DNA from: Zunongwangia pacifica
GTDB taxonomy: Bacteria; Bacteroidota; Bacteroidia; Flavobacteriales; Flavobacteriaceae
NCBI RefSeq assembly: GCF_023499215.1
Contig: NZ_JAKHSK010000001.1
Location: forward strand, 124,001-188,000
DNA length: 64,000 nucleotides
Direction: 5' to 3'
This document shows, piece after piece, positions 44,181-53,109 of the stretch. Within the stretch, counting starts at the first letter, position 1. The number at the start of each line of letters is the position of its first letter. Made by a program: the position numbers and the translations under genes. The notes under the pieces are model-generated. The model did not search any database. It had not been told where the DNA came from and saw nothing but the letters and a program-made list of their open reading frames with translations.

Positions 44181-46223
44181 TTAAACCACCTTTATATTAT
44201 TTAAAACAGGCGTTAAAATTTGCTCTGGGAGCTGGCATTTTCCCTTTTCGCATAAATAATATAATGTTTTTCCTTTCACAAAGCGATCTTTAAGAAGGGC
44301 TAGGTCACTTTTGGTATTACTTCCCGAAATGATAAGATTTGGAAGGTATTTTTTCTGAAGTTCTTTTTGTTTTTCCGCTGCTTTTTCTCCAAGAACCGCC
44401 AATTCATAAAAAGGATTACTAAAGTTTAAGTATAAATGAAGCCAGTTGGAATACCCCATAGGATAGGAGTCAATTTTATCTGAAATGACTTGAAGCATTT
44501 TATCTGAAGTCTCTAAAAATTTAGATTTTCCTGTTAAACTGCCCAATCTGAATAAGTTATTGGCCATGACCGAGTTGGAAGCGGGGATCACATTATCGGT
44601 AAACTCAACCGGATTACTAATTAATGCATCATCTTTTTTTGAAGTGAAGTGAAATAGCGAATTTTTCTCATTATAGAAATATTCAAAACAATACGCTGTA
44701 AGATGGGTAGAAAAATCAATCCATTTTTTATCGAAAGTGACCTCGTGTAATTTTAGAAAAGCTTCTATGGTAAAGGCATAATCTTCAAGATAGCCGTTAA
44801 TTTTACTTTGTTTGTTTTTATAGGAATGAAAAAGACTATGGTCTGATTTTAGCTGATTTTCGATAATAAATTCAGCATTTTTTAGCGCGGTAGCAAGATA
44901 ATTTGTGTTTCCTGTGGCGGCATAAGCTTCAGCGAAACCGGTAATGGTTAACGCATTCCAGGAGGTGAGCGTTTTATCATCCAAACCTGGCTTTTTTCTT
45001 GTTTTCCTCGCTTCAGCAAGAATTTCTATCCATTTCAATTTTTTCTGTTGAAATGCTTCTGTAGGGATGTTATGCTTTTCAGCAAAAAGATCATCTCTTT
45101 CGGTTTTATAAAGAATATAATTTTCATTTTCCCAATAGCCTTTAGCATTAATATTAAAATAGGCTGAAAAATGATCGAATTCTGAGGTTAATAGTTCTTG
45201 AAGTTCTTCTTTTTTCCAGGTGTAGAAAGCTCCTTCTTCCTGAATTCCTTTTTCGTTCTCAGAATCGGCATCCAAAGCTGAATAAAAAGCGCCGGTACTA
45301 TCGGTAAGTTCAGTTTTGATGAAATTAGCTGTTTTTTCAATAATTTCTTTATACCAGCTATTTTGGGTAAGCTTGTAGGCTTTACTGTACAAACTTAAAA
45401 GTTGCGCGTTGTCGTAAAGCATTTTCTCAAAATGCGGCACGTGCCAGCGATCATCTACAGAATATCTGGCAAAACCACCGCCAATATGATCAAAAGTACC
45501 ACCAAAAGATATTTTATCTAAACTATGCAGCACATAATCCTGTAATTGACGATCGCCAAATTGATAGCCATAGCGTAACAGAAAATCTAAATTGCTTGGC
45601 ATCATAAATTTTTGGGCATTTTTGGAGCCACCCAGTGAGGTGTCTAAATATGGTTTCCAGTTTGCCACGAACTCGGTTATTCGTTTTTGTGAAAATTCAT
45701 GGGTGTTTTCATTATTATCAATAAGATTGAGTTGTAGCAAACCTTCCCCCAGCCTATTGGCGTAATTGGTAAGCTGTGCGGGATCTTTTTTGTAGAGCTG
45801 TTGAATTTGCAATAAAGCACTTTTCCATTGTTCCTTTTTAAAATAGGTGCCACCCCAAACTGGGCGACCGTCGGGTAGCGCGACAATATTCATAGGCCAT
45901 CCGCCGCTGCCGGTCATTATTTGTACGGCTTGCATGTACACCTGGTCGATATCGGGACGTTCTTCCCGATCTACTTTTATAGAAATATAATGAGCATTCA
46001 TAATATCGGCCACTTCTGGATCTTCAAAACTTTCGTGCTCCATTACATGGCACCAGTGACATGCCGAGTATCCCACACTAATTATTAATAATTTGTTGGT
46101 AGTCTTGGCTTCTTCTAAAACATTTTTATGCCATGCTTTCCAGTCTACCGGATTATGAGCATGCTGTAAAAGATAAGGGCTGCTTTCGTAAATAAGATCG
46201 TTGGTGAATTTTGGATTGCTCAT
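44181..46223 (-). CDS. Thioredoxin domain-containing protein (YyaL/DUF255 family)
   Basis: The 680-residue protein opens with the DUF255 thioredoxin-like domain (about 1-165) containing SACHWCHVMEHESF and VKVDREERPDIDQVYMQ. An alpha/alpha-barrel domain like N-acylglucosamine epimerase fills the rest, with GGFARYSVDDRWHVPHFEKMLYDNAQL. The human homologue is SPATA20. The family is widespread and its biochemical role is unresolved. No signal peptide is visible. The gene stands alone on the minus strand after mscS with a 72-base gap. Confidence 0.9.
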   Translation of the reverse strand: MSNPKFTNDLIYESSPYLLQHAHNPVDWKAWHKNVLEEAKTTNKLLIISVGYSACHWCHVMEHESFEDPEVADIMNAHYISIKVDREERPDIDQVYMQAVQIMTGSGGWPMNIVALPDGRPVWGGTYFKKEQWKSALLQIQQLYKKDPAQLTNYANRLGEGLLQLNLIDNNENTHEFSQKRITEFVANWKPYLDTSLGGSKNAQKFMMPSNLDFLLRYGYQFGDRQLQDYVLHSLDKISFGGTFDHIGGGFARYSVDDRWHVPHFEKMLYDNAQLLSLYSKAYKLTQNSWYKEIIEKTANFIKTELTDSTGAFYSALDADSENEKGIQEEGAFYTWKKEELQELLTSEFDHFSAYFNINAKGYWENENYILYKTERDDLFAEKHNIPTEAFQQKKLKWIEILAEARKTRKKPGLDDKTLTSWNALTITGFAEAYAATGNTNYLATALKNAEFIIENQLKSDHSLFHSYKNKQSKINGYLEDYAFTIEAFLKLHEVTFDKKWIDFSTHLTAYCFEYFYNEKNSLFHFTSKKDDALISNPVEFTDNVIPASNSVMANNLFRLGSLTGKSKFLETSDKMLQVISDKIDSYPMGYSNWLHLYLNFSNPFYELAVLGEKAAEKQKELQKKYLPNLIISGSNTKSDLALLKDRFVKGKTLYYLCEKGKCQLPEQILTPVLNNIKVV

Positions 46224-46301
46224 AACTTCATTTTAATAAAAGTTAGTCAAATTTAAAAGTTTTGAAACAATGATATGTCGATTACTTTATCTGATAAACG
46301 G

Positions 46302-46329
46302 TTGTGCAAACTTAAGATTAGTATATTTG
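46302..46329 (+). promoter_or_regulatory. Predicted promoter of the Pit transporter gene
   Basis: TTG at 46302-46304 and TATATTTG at 46322-46329 are spaced 17 bases. The box ends 122 bases before the ATG at 46452, giving a long leader in which no riboswitch or hairpin stood out. Confidence 0.55.
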
Positions 46330-46451
46330 TTGCTCAAAATCAGCATGAAGACAGGGATTTAGGCTTTAAATAACTTAAAGTTTTCATAACCTTAGACCGC
46401 TTTGAATTTCAAAAAAAAGATAGACTTTTGCTGGTTGAAAATATTGGATTT

Positions 46452-48716
46452 ATGGAAGATGTTTACATTGTAATGCTTGTAGCCCTTTTAGCGCTTGCGA
46501 TTACAGATTTGGTGGTAGGGGTAAGTAATGATGCCATCAATTTTTTAAATTCGGCTATAGGGTCTAAGGCGGTTTCCATGCGAACCATCTTAATTGTAGC
46601 AAGTGTTGGTGTGGCTATTGGAGCGATTTTTTCCAGTGGCTTGATGGAAGTGGCCCGAAAAGGAATTTTTCTTCCGCAGCAATTCTATTTTGAAGAGATT
46701 ATGATCATTTTTATGGCGGTAATGATCACAGATGTCTTACTGCTCGATTTCTTCAATTCTATTGGTTTACCTACTTCAACTACCGTCTCGATTGTATTTG
46801 AATTACTGGGGGCGGCTGTAAGTATTGCCGTAATTAAGATCTATAAAGAAGGAAACGACATCAGTCTTTTGGGGAGCTACATTAATACCAGTAAAGCGAC
46901 AGAAATTATTATTGGTATTTTAACGGCGGTCGTCATCGCCTTTATTGTGGGATTGGTGGTACAGTATATTTCCCGGCTAATTTTTTCTTTTCAGTTTGAA
47001 AGGAAAATGAAATATGTGGGAAGTGTTTTTGGAGGAGCTTCCTTAACCGCAATTCTTTATTTTATCCTTATAAAAGGACTTAAAAGTGTGCCTTACCTTT
47101 CTGAAGATACGCTTAATTACATCAACGAAAATACCCTGATTATCATTTTAATTGGTTTTGTGCTGTTCTCTATCATAAGCCAGGTATTAATGAGTCTTTT
47201 TAAGCTAAATATATTAAGGGTAATTATCGTTATAGGAACCTTTGCTTTGGCGTTAGCTTTTGCGGGGAACGACTTGGTGAACTTTATTGGGGTGCCTATT
47301 GCAGCCTGGCAATCGTTCAATTTGTGGGAAGCAGCCTATCAATCATCCGGAGTTTTGCCTTCAGAATTATTAATGAGCGGATTAAGCGGAAGTGTGCCTA
47401 CTCCAGAATTCCTGTTAATTATTGCGGGAGGTGTAATGGTGGTGACGCTTTGGTTTAGCAGTAAAGCAAAATCTGTGGTAGAAACCGGGGTTAATCTGGC
47501 AAGACAGGGTGACGGTGTAGAGCGTTTTGAACCCAATTGGCTTTCCAGAAGCATTGTGCGTTATTCGGTGATGTTGAGTGGCGCAGTGTCTACAGTAGTG
47601 CCAAAAGCGATAAAGAATAAGATTGATAAGAAGTTTGAAAAGCCAGAGAATCATTCTCGTAGCAAGAGGTTAGATGCTCCTGCTTTCGACATGGTTAGGG
47701 CTTCTGTAAACCTTGTTGTGGCCAGTATTTTAATATCTATTGGTACTAACCTTAAATTACCGTTATCGACTACGTATGTTACTTTTATGGTGGCGATGGG
47801 GTCTTCTTTGGCAGATAGAGCCTGGGATCGTGAAAGTGCGGTGTATCGTGTGGCAGGAGTGTTAAACGTGATTGGCGGGTGGTTTGTTACGGCTTTGGTG
47901 GCTTTTACGGCATCGGCAATTTTTGCCTGTATCATTTACTACGGTGGGACTATTGCTTTAGCAGTACTTATTATTGTAGCTGTTGTTTTGGTGGTAAGAA
48001 GTGGTATTCTGCATAGTAAAAAATCGAAAGAAGAAAAGAAAAACAAACGTTACAATCGTACAGATATTATTACGATTAACGAGATTACTACAGAAACTTC
48101 AGAAAATATTTCTAGTGTGATCCATGGGATTAACCGAATGTATACCAAAACAGTAGATAATCTTGGTTATCATGATCTAGGAAAGCTTAAGAAAAATAAC
48201 AAAGCGATAGGTAAGCTTGAAGAAGAGGTTGATGAACTTAAAGGGAATATCTTCTATTTTATTAAATCGCTGGATGATGATTCGGTTGAAGCTAGTAAGT
48301 TTTATATTTTGATTCTCGATTATCTTCAGGATATGACGCAGTCTATAGCATTTATTACACGTAATAGCTATAATCACGTACATAACAATCATAAGAACCT
48401 TAAGTTTAATCAAATTCGGGATTTAAAAAAGGTAGATGAAAGAATGCAGGTACTTTTCGATGATATCGAGTATGCATTTAATAACCATGAATTTGCGAAA
48501 ATAGACCAGATCTTAAAAGATAAGCAGGAATTGTTGGATTACGTGTCAGATCTAATTCAGAAGCAAATTAATCGTATTCGGACTTCAGAAACGAGTCCGC
48601 GTAATACTAAACTTTATTTTGGATTACTTTTAGAAACAAGGGATTTAATTACCTCAACAATGAGTTTGCTTCATTTATTCCAGGAGTTTTACAGGGAAGC
48701 AAAAAGTACTTTTTAA
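46452..48716 (+). CDS. Inorganic phosphate transporter (Pit/PiT) with C-terminal PhoU-like domain
   Basis: ATG 46452 is preferred; the frame is open from TTG 46428. The 754-residue protein has two Pit signature regions, GVSNDAINFLNSAIGSKA at the start and LPLSTTYVTFMVAMGSSLADRAW later, each near a helix break, with about ten to twelve helices. The last 210 residues (from about 540) are soluble and helical and resemble PhoU, with paired helices full of Lys, Asp and Leu. Low-affinity phosphate uptake driven by ion gradient is the likely job. The PhoU-like tail is usually a separate gene (DUF47) next to pit. Confidence 0.9.
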   Translation: MEDVYIVMLVALLALAITDLVVGVSNDAINFLNSAIGSKAVSMRTILIVASVGVAIGAIFSSGLMEVARKGIFLPQQFYFEEIMIIFMAVMITDVLLLDFFNSIGLPTSTTVSIVFELLGAAVSIAVIKIYKEGNDISLLGSYINTSKATEIIIGILTAVVIAFIVGLVVQYISRLIFSFQFERKMKYVGSVFGGASLTAILYFILIKGLKSVPYLSEDTLNYINENTLIIILIGFVLFSIISQVLMSLFKLNILRVIIVIGTFALALAFAGNDLVNFIGVPIAAWQSFNLWEAAYQSSGVLPSELLMSGLSGSVPTPEFLLIIAGGVMVVTLWFSSKAKSVVETGVNLARQGDGVERFEPNWLSRSIVRYSVMLSGAVSTVVPKAIKNKIDKKFEKPENHSRSKRLDAPAFDMVRASVNLVVASILISIGTNLKLPLSTTYVTFMVAMGSSLADRAWDRESAVYRVAGVLNVIGGWFVTALVAFTASAIFACIIYYGGTIALAVLIIVAVVLVVRSGILHSKKSKEEKKNKRYNRTDIITINEITTETSENISSVIHGINRMYTKTVDNLGYHDLGKLKKNNKAIGKLEEEVDELKGNIFYFIKSLDDDSVEASKFYILILDYLQDMTQSIAFITRNSYNHVHNNHKNLKFNQIRDLKKVDERMQVLFDDIEYAFNNHEFAKIDQILKDKQELLDYVSDLIQKQINRIRTSETSPRNTKLYFGLLLETRDLITSTMSLLHLFQEFYREAKSTF

Positions 48717-48742
48717 GAGGGGCTTTAAAAAAATAAGAAATT

Positions 48743-48773
48743 AAAAATCCGCTTTAATCAAGCGGATTTTTTT
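48743..48773. terminator. Bidirectional terminator between pit and nfu genes
   Basis: A twelve-pair stem pairs AAAAATCCGCTT (48743-48754) with AAGCGGATTTTT (48760-48771) around a five-base loop. It sits in the gap between convergent genes. Confidence 0.85.
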
Positions 48774-48801
48774 AATTTTCTATTAATATATTCAGTGTTA
48801 A

Positions 48802-49731
48802 TTATCCATTAACGGCTTCTACATAATCTACTTTTCCTTTTAGCATATCTCGAAGCATCGTTTCAATTCCGCTTTTTAACGTCATGGTCGAGGACGGGCA
48901 GCCGCTACAGGCTCCCTGTAGGATCACTTTTACAGTTCTGCTTTTTTCGTTATAGGAATCAAATAAAATATTACCTCCATCACTGGCTACTGCCGGCTTA
49001 ATATATTCTTCTAAGATAGCGACAACCTGTTGGGAAGTGTCGTCCAGCTCATCAATATTAATTTGTGGTTTGGGTGCGCTTTTAGAAGTTTTAGATTCAT
49101 TTTCTTCTCCTGTTGTGCCGGTAATCGCATCGTTATTTAAAACTGAATTTCCTTCCTGAATAAAATTGCGAATGAATTCACGTAATTCCATGGTGATCTC
49201 GTCCCAGGAAGCCACGTCGTATTTATTGATACTAACATAATTCTCATCAATAAAAACTTCTTTTACAAAAGGAAAATGAAATAGTTTTTGAGCTAATGGA
49301 GATTCAGCCGCATCGTCAATATTTTTGAATTCAGCCGCATGAAGTACCAGTTTTCTATTGGCTACAAACTTCATCACCTTAGGGTTTGGTGTGCTTTCGG
49401 CGTAAACGGTGACAGGAATATTTTTTTGCTGCTCGTCAGTTTTAATAACTACACCGCCTTTATTCAGGTAATTTTGTATTTGCTCGGCTACCTCATTTTC
49501 AACTTCAGGCCATGCTACAATATCATATTTTTCAATAGCGATAAAATTTTGAGAAATGTAAACTGTCTTTACAAATGGAAGATAAAAAAGTTGTTGGGCA
49601 ATTGGGGACTTCGTAGCTTCATCGATGTTTTTGAACTCAAAATTCTCGTGTTTGGTTAAGAATTTATTGGCTTCAAATTTTACAATTGCCGGTTGTGTAG
49701 TGTGTTGTATATTAATAGTATAATTCTCCAT
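48802..49731 (-). CDS. NifU/Nfu-type iron-sulfur protein with duplicated N-terminal domain
   Basis: The 309-residue protein has two tandem Nfu N-terminal domains (about 5-90 and 105-195) and a C-terminal NifU domain (about 225-305). The NifU domain has the cluster-binding CSGCPSS in ILQGACSGCPSSTMTLKSGIE. The second N-domain has the family motif ESTPNPKVMKF; the first has only TTQPAIVKF at the same place. Both contain paired segments (IAQQLFYLPFVKTVYIS and LAQKLFHFPFVKEVFID). It would carry [4Fe-4S] clusters to apoproteins. The duplication seems shared by many flavobacteria but I cannot confirm how old it is. Confidence 0.9.
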   Translation of the reverse strand: MENYTINIQHTTQPAIVKFEANKFLTKHENFEFKNIDEATKSPIAQQLFYLPFVKTVYISQNFIAIEKYDIVAWPEVENEVAEQIQNYLNKGGVVIKTDEQQKNIPVTVYAESTPNPKVMKFVANRKLVLHAAEFKNIDDAAESPLAQKLFHFPFVKEVFIDENYVSINKYDVASWDEITMELREFIRNFIQEGNSVLNNDAITGTTGEENESKTSKSAPKPQINIDELDDTSQQVVAILEEYIKPAVASDGGNILFDSYNEKSRTVKVILQGACSGCPSSTMTLKSGIETMLRDMLKGKVDYVEAVNG

Positions 49732-49747
49732 TTCTTGAAATTTTCTG

Positions 49748-49755
49748 CAAAAATA
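49748..49755 (-). promoter_or_regulatory. Possible -7 box of the nfu gene
   Basis: On the minus strand these bases read TATTTTTG, matching TAnnTTTG, 16 bases before the nfu ATG. The -33 element is not clear. Confidence 0.4.
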
Positions 49756-49839
49756 CTAAACAAAAGTCAGCTTATGTATATATTTACGCGACTTATATTT
49801 AATAGCATCTATAGTTTGATAAAATTTTACTTCGGTTTT

Positions 49840-50862
49840 ATGTGCTTCCAGCGGTATGGACGAATCTTGAGTTTGTTGATTTTTGGTTTCCTTTTTACAT
49901 TTTCGGGTAAAAAGACGTATGCACAAGAAGTTATTCCAACATATTCAGATTACCTTACAGATAATCTATACTTATTATATCCATCGATGGCAGGTGCTTC
50001 AAATTATAATCAAATTCGGCTTACCGCTAGGCAGCAGTGGTTTGACGTAGATAACGCCCCCAACTTACAAACTTTAAGTGTTAATGGAAGATTGGGTGAT
50101 AAGATAGGTTTGGGAAGTATCTTCTTTAGAGATGAAAATGGTTATTTTTCTAAGTTAGGAGCCTATGCTACTTTTGCTTATCATCTTATGTTTTCCAGGG
50201 ATAATGTGAACCTTAATCAGTTATCTTTTGGGATTAGTGGAGGGATTATTCAGCACCGGCTGGATCAATCTGCATTTACGGTTTATGATCCTATTATTGG
50301 AAATAGTGCTACTGCGACAGATATTTTTGGAAATATGGATGTAGGAATGTCGTATTATTATATGGATTTTTATGCGCATGTTGCGGTAAAGAATATTATT
50401 ACGGTAGATAGGGATTTATTTTACTCTGATGCGGTGCCGAATAATCAAAGAAAATATCTGGCTTCAGCCGGATATGTTTTCGATTTTTATCGCAATGATT
50501 GGGGATTGGAACCTTCGTTTTTATTTCAGCTTAGAGAACTAAATTCTCAAGCCACCATAGATGCAAATATAAAAGCCTATAAAGATTTCGATTTTGGCCA
50601 GGGATGGGTGGGAATGTCTTATCGGCAAGCTTTTGATGGAGCAGAGTATACCAGAACCGGGGAAGAAATACAACGACAAAATTTACGATATATCACCCCT
50701 TTTTTAGGTTTGGAATATAAACGATTTGTTTTTGGTTATACCTTTAGTTACCAGATGAATACTATGGTGTTAAGTAATAATGGTTTCCATCAGATTACTT
50801 TGGGATATAATTTTGGGGAAAGCAGGCAGCGATACGATTGTCATTGCCCGGCGATTAATTAA
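49840..50862 (+). CDS. PorP/SprF-family type IX secretion outer-membrane protein
   Basis: The frame is open from 49693, which would overlap the divergent nfu gene. ATG 49840 gives a plausible signal peptide (MCFQRYGRILSLLIFGFLFTFSGKKTYAQ) and 340 residues. The mature part has the PorP/SprF features DNLYLLYPSMAGASNYNQIRLTARQQW near its start and an amphipathic strand pattern ending GFHQITLGYNFGES. These proteins tether adhesins exported by the type IX system. They are usually next to a giant adhesin gene, but none is nearby here. The 3' end overlaps the convergent murI stop by four bases. Confidence 0.88.
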   Translation: MCFQRYGRILSLLIFGFLFTFSGKKTYAQEVIPTYSDYLTDNLYLLYPSMAGASNYNQIRLTARQQWFDVDNAPNLQTLSVNGRLGDKIGLGSIFFRDENGYFSKLGAYATFAYHLMFSRDNVNLNQLSFGISGGIIQHRLDQSAFTVYDPIIGNSATATDIFGNMDVGMSYYYMDFYAHVAVKNIITVDRDLFYSDAVPNNQRKYLASAGYVFDFYRNDWGLEPSFLFQLRELNSQATIDANIKAYKDFDFGQGWVGMSYRQAFDGAEYTRTGEEIQRQNLRYITPFLGLEYKRFVFGYTFSYQMNTMVLSNNGFHQITLGYNFGESRQRYDCHCPAIN

Positions 50863-51650
50863 AAGTCAAGGTGTGTCACCCTAAAGCTTTCATTGTTATC
50901 GTTAACGAGGTTTTGAAGTACTTTTGGATCGTGGTTAGTATAAAAAATACAGGTTCCTTTTTGCTTAAAATCGGTATGTAATATTTTTTCTTTTTCCAAA
51001 ATAGCCTTGGTCTGTCGGGCTACGGCTTCACCAGAGTCGATAATACTTAAATCGACACTGAATTTTTCTTTTAACTTCGGAATTAAATAGGGGTAGTGGC
51101 TACAGCCTAAAACCAAATAATCAATAGGGTTTGATTTTAAAGGGACAAGAAGATCATCCAATAACTTATCCATTTCTTCTGAATATATTTTCCCAGCTTC
51201 GATAAGCTCTACGAGTCCGTTTCCTTCTACTTCAATAACTTTTAATCCCTGGGTGTATAGATCTGAAGTTTTTGTGAATAAACTGCTGCTAAGCGTCCCT
51301 TTGGTGGCAAGAATACCAATTGTTTTTGTTTTCGACTTTAATGCGGCAGGTTTTATTGCGGGTTCAATGCCAATGATAGGAATGTCGAATTCATTTCTTA
51401 ATTCTTCAATCGCATTTGTCGTGGCGGTGTTGCAGGCTACAACAATTATTTTAGCGCCAAGTTCTAAAAGTTTTAGAGTGTTTTTTCGGCTAAGTTCGAT
51501 AATTTCCTGCTTGGTTTTAATACCATAAGGAGCATTACTGCTATCGGCCAGATACATAGTATCTTCAAAAGGTAAAAGCTCATGGATTTCTCTCCATATA
51601 GAAGTTCCCCCAACGCCTGAATCAAATATGCCAATATTGTTTTTGCCCAT
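50859..51650 (-). CDS. murI: Glutamate racemase
   Basis: The 263-residue enzyme makes D-glutamate for peptidoglycan. It has both catalytic cysteines, in VACNTATTNA and LGCSHYPYLIPKL, and the N-terminal IGIFDSGVGGTSIWREI. Length and motifs are normal. It is the last gene of the minus-strand envelope block but is separated from the OmpH gene by a strong palindromic terminator, so it may have its own promoter or depend on read-through. Confidence 0.97.
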   Translation of the reverse strand: MGKNNIGIFDSGVGGTSIWREIHELLPFEDTMYLADSSNAPYGIKTKQEIIELSRKNTLKLLELGAKIIVVACNTATTNAIEELRNEFDIPIIGIEPAIKPAALKSKTKTIGILATKGTLSSSLFTKTSDLYTQGLKVIEVEGNGLVELIEAGKIYSEEMDKLLDDLLVPLKSNPIDYLVLGCSHYPYLIPKLKEKFSVDLSIIDSGEAVARQTKAILEKEKILHTDFKQKGTCIFYTNHDPKVLQNLVNDNNESFRVTHLDF

Positions 51651-51662
51651 AGGATCAAAAAT

Positions 51663-51692
51663 AAAAACTGCGCAGATATCTGCGCAGTTTTT
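51663..51692. terminator. Perfect palindromic terminator between ompH and murI
   Basis: A 30-base perfect palindrome (51663-51692) can fold into a long stem with no forced loop, flanked by A and T runs. It follows the short OmpH gene on the minus strand by 27 bases and is about 12 bases upstream of murI. Confidence 0.85.
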
Positions 51693-51719
51693 ATTATAAA
51701 TTATATCTTAAAATCTTTA

Positions 51720-52232
51720 TTAAATACCTAATTTAGTTTTTACATCTGGCATTAAATCATACCCGTCTGCCATGATTACACCAGCACCAGTTGTAGAATC
51801 TAAAACATAATCAAATCCTTTAGCTCTTGCTACATCTTGGATAGCATTACGTGCTTTTTCTAAAATGGGTCTTACAAGATCTTGTTGTTTTTTCTGAAGA
51901 TCCTGAGAAGCTTTTTGGCTACGCTCACGGATTCTTTGCTCAGCACTTTGTAACTCCATAGAACGTTTTTGGTTCTCTTCTTCAGTTACTGTTTCAGCTT
52001 CAGCTTCGTAACGTTGTAGGGTCTTTTGTGCTTCATTCATCATATCCTTGATTTCAGCATCATACGTATTTCTCAACTTATCGAGTTGGGTCATGGCATC
52101 TTTATACGCAGGCATAGACTCGATAAGTTCCTGAGTCGCGATGTGTGCAACTTTAGAGTCCTGAGCATTTACAAATGTCGTAGCTCCCAGGGTTAATGCT
52201 AAGGCTATAAAAAATGTTCTTAATTGTTTCAT
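51720..52232 (-). CDS. OmpH/Skp-family periplasmic chaperone (short)
   Basis: The 170-residue protein has a signal peptide cleaved near FVNAQ and a long coiled-coil (about 45-125) as in Skp, which escorts unfolded outer-membrane proteins to BamA. The C-terminal segment KGFDYVLDSTTGAGVIMADGYDL is characteristic. It lies downstream of the longer OmpH gene by 34 bases and is the last gene before a terminator. The size is normal. Confidence 0.93.
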   Translation of the reverse strand: MKQLRTFFIALALTLGATTFVNAQDSKVAHIATQELIESMPAYKDAMTQLDKLRNTYDAEIKDMMNEAQKTLQRYEAEAETVTEEENQKRSMELQSAEQRIRERSQKASQDLQKKQQDLVRPILEKARNAIQDVARAKGFDYVLDSTTGAGVIMADGYDLMPDVKTKLGI

Positions 52233-52266
52233 TTTAATTATTATTAAGTGTTAAAGTAATTATTTG

Positions 52267-53079
52267 TTAATTGATTGTATCCTTCTTTTGTTGTAATGCT
52301 TCTCGGGCAGCTTGTATGCTATCCTGCCTCGCTTTACGCTCTTTTAATATTCTTTCTCTTCTTGCTTCAAATTCAGCTTTTTTAATGGCTCTAAGAGAAT
52401 CACGTTCTCTACGGCGTTGCTCAATATAAAGTTCTCTTTCGGTTTTAGCATTTTCAGAAGCCTGAGCTCTAGCCTGAATAACGGAGTCTTGAGCTACCGT
52501 TCTGTTTTCAGCCTGTTCCAATTCTATACGATCTTTGCGGGTTTCGATTTGTTCCCGATTGGCTGCTCTGGTAATGATTCTTAAAACCTGATCACTCATA
52601 TCGTAATTGGACTTGGCATAAATCATACCAATTTCTGAAGTGCGGTCGAAAATAAAATCAAATTTTCTTCTTTCGGCTATTTCCTGGACTGCGGTAAATA
52701 CCTGATCCTGTATAGGTTTAATTAGTTTTTTCTTCTGAATAATAAAATCGCCTCCAGGCCCAAATCTTTTTTGTTGATACTCGGTGAGCTGATCTTGTAA
52801 ATACTTGATATCCTCTTCGCGCTCTTCTAAAAGTTCTTTGGTTAATAAAGCGCGCTCATTTTCAAGTTGGGTCTGGATTTCAGAAATTTCACGTCTTTTT
52901 GAATCAATTTCGTTTTTCCATTCTTGTACGCGACGATCAAGTTGGGCTGAAGCTTCCTGATATTCAGGAATGTTCTCTAAAATATAGTCCATATCAATAT
53001 AGCCAATATTAAGGCCACGCTGGGCAAATGTTACCAGCGGTAAAAGTATTGCTATAATAATTAGACTTAATTTTTTCAT
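52267..53079 (-). CDS. OmpH/Skp-family periplasmic chaperone (long, with extra coiled-coil tail)
   Basis: The frame is open from 53103, but ATG 53079 gives a signal peptide cleaved near TFAQ and 270 residues. Residues about 40-175 match Skp. From about 180 to the end there is an Arg/Glu/Ala-rich coiled-coil with many ERxxR and EARRER-type repeats, absent from the short paralogue. This tail may lengthen the tentacles or bind another partner. It lies 30 bases downstream of bamA, in the usual bamA-ompH-ompH order. Confidence 0.9.
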   Translation of the reverse strand: MKKLSLIIIAILLPLVTFAQRGLNIGYIDMDYILENIPEYQEASAQLDRRVQEWKNEIDSKRREISEIQTQLENERALLTKELLEEREEDIKYLQDQLTEYQQKRFGPGGDFIIQKKKLIKPIQDQVFTAVQEIAERRKFDFIFDRTSEIGMIYAKSNYDMSDQVLRIITRAANREQIETRKDRIELEQAENRTVAQDSVIQARAQASENAKTERELYIEQRRRERDSLRAIKKAEFEARRERILKERKARQDSIQAAREALQQKKDTIN

Positions 53080-53109
53080 ACGCCCGAATATAGAAAATAT
53101 CATGCCATT

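Noticed and set aside
49693-49839. Extended N-terminus of the PorP/SprF gene
   Set aside because: It would overlap the divergent nfu gene, and a signal peptide starts at 49840.
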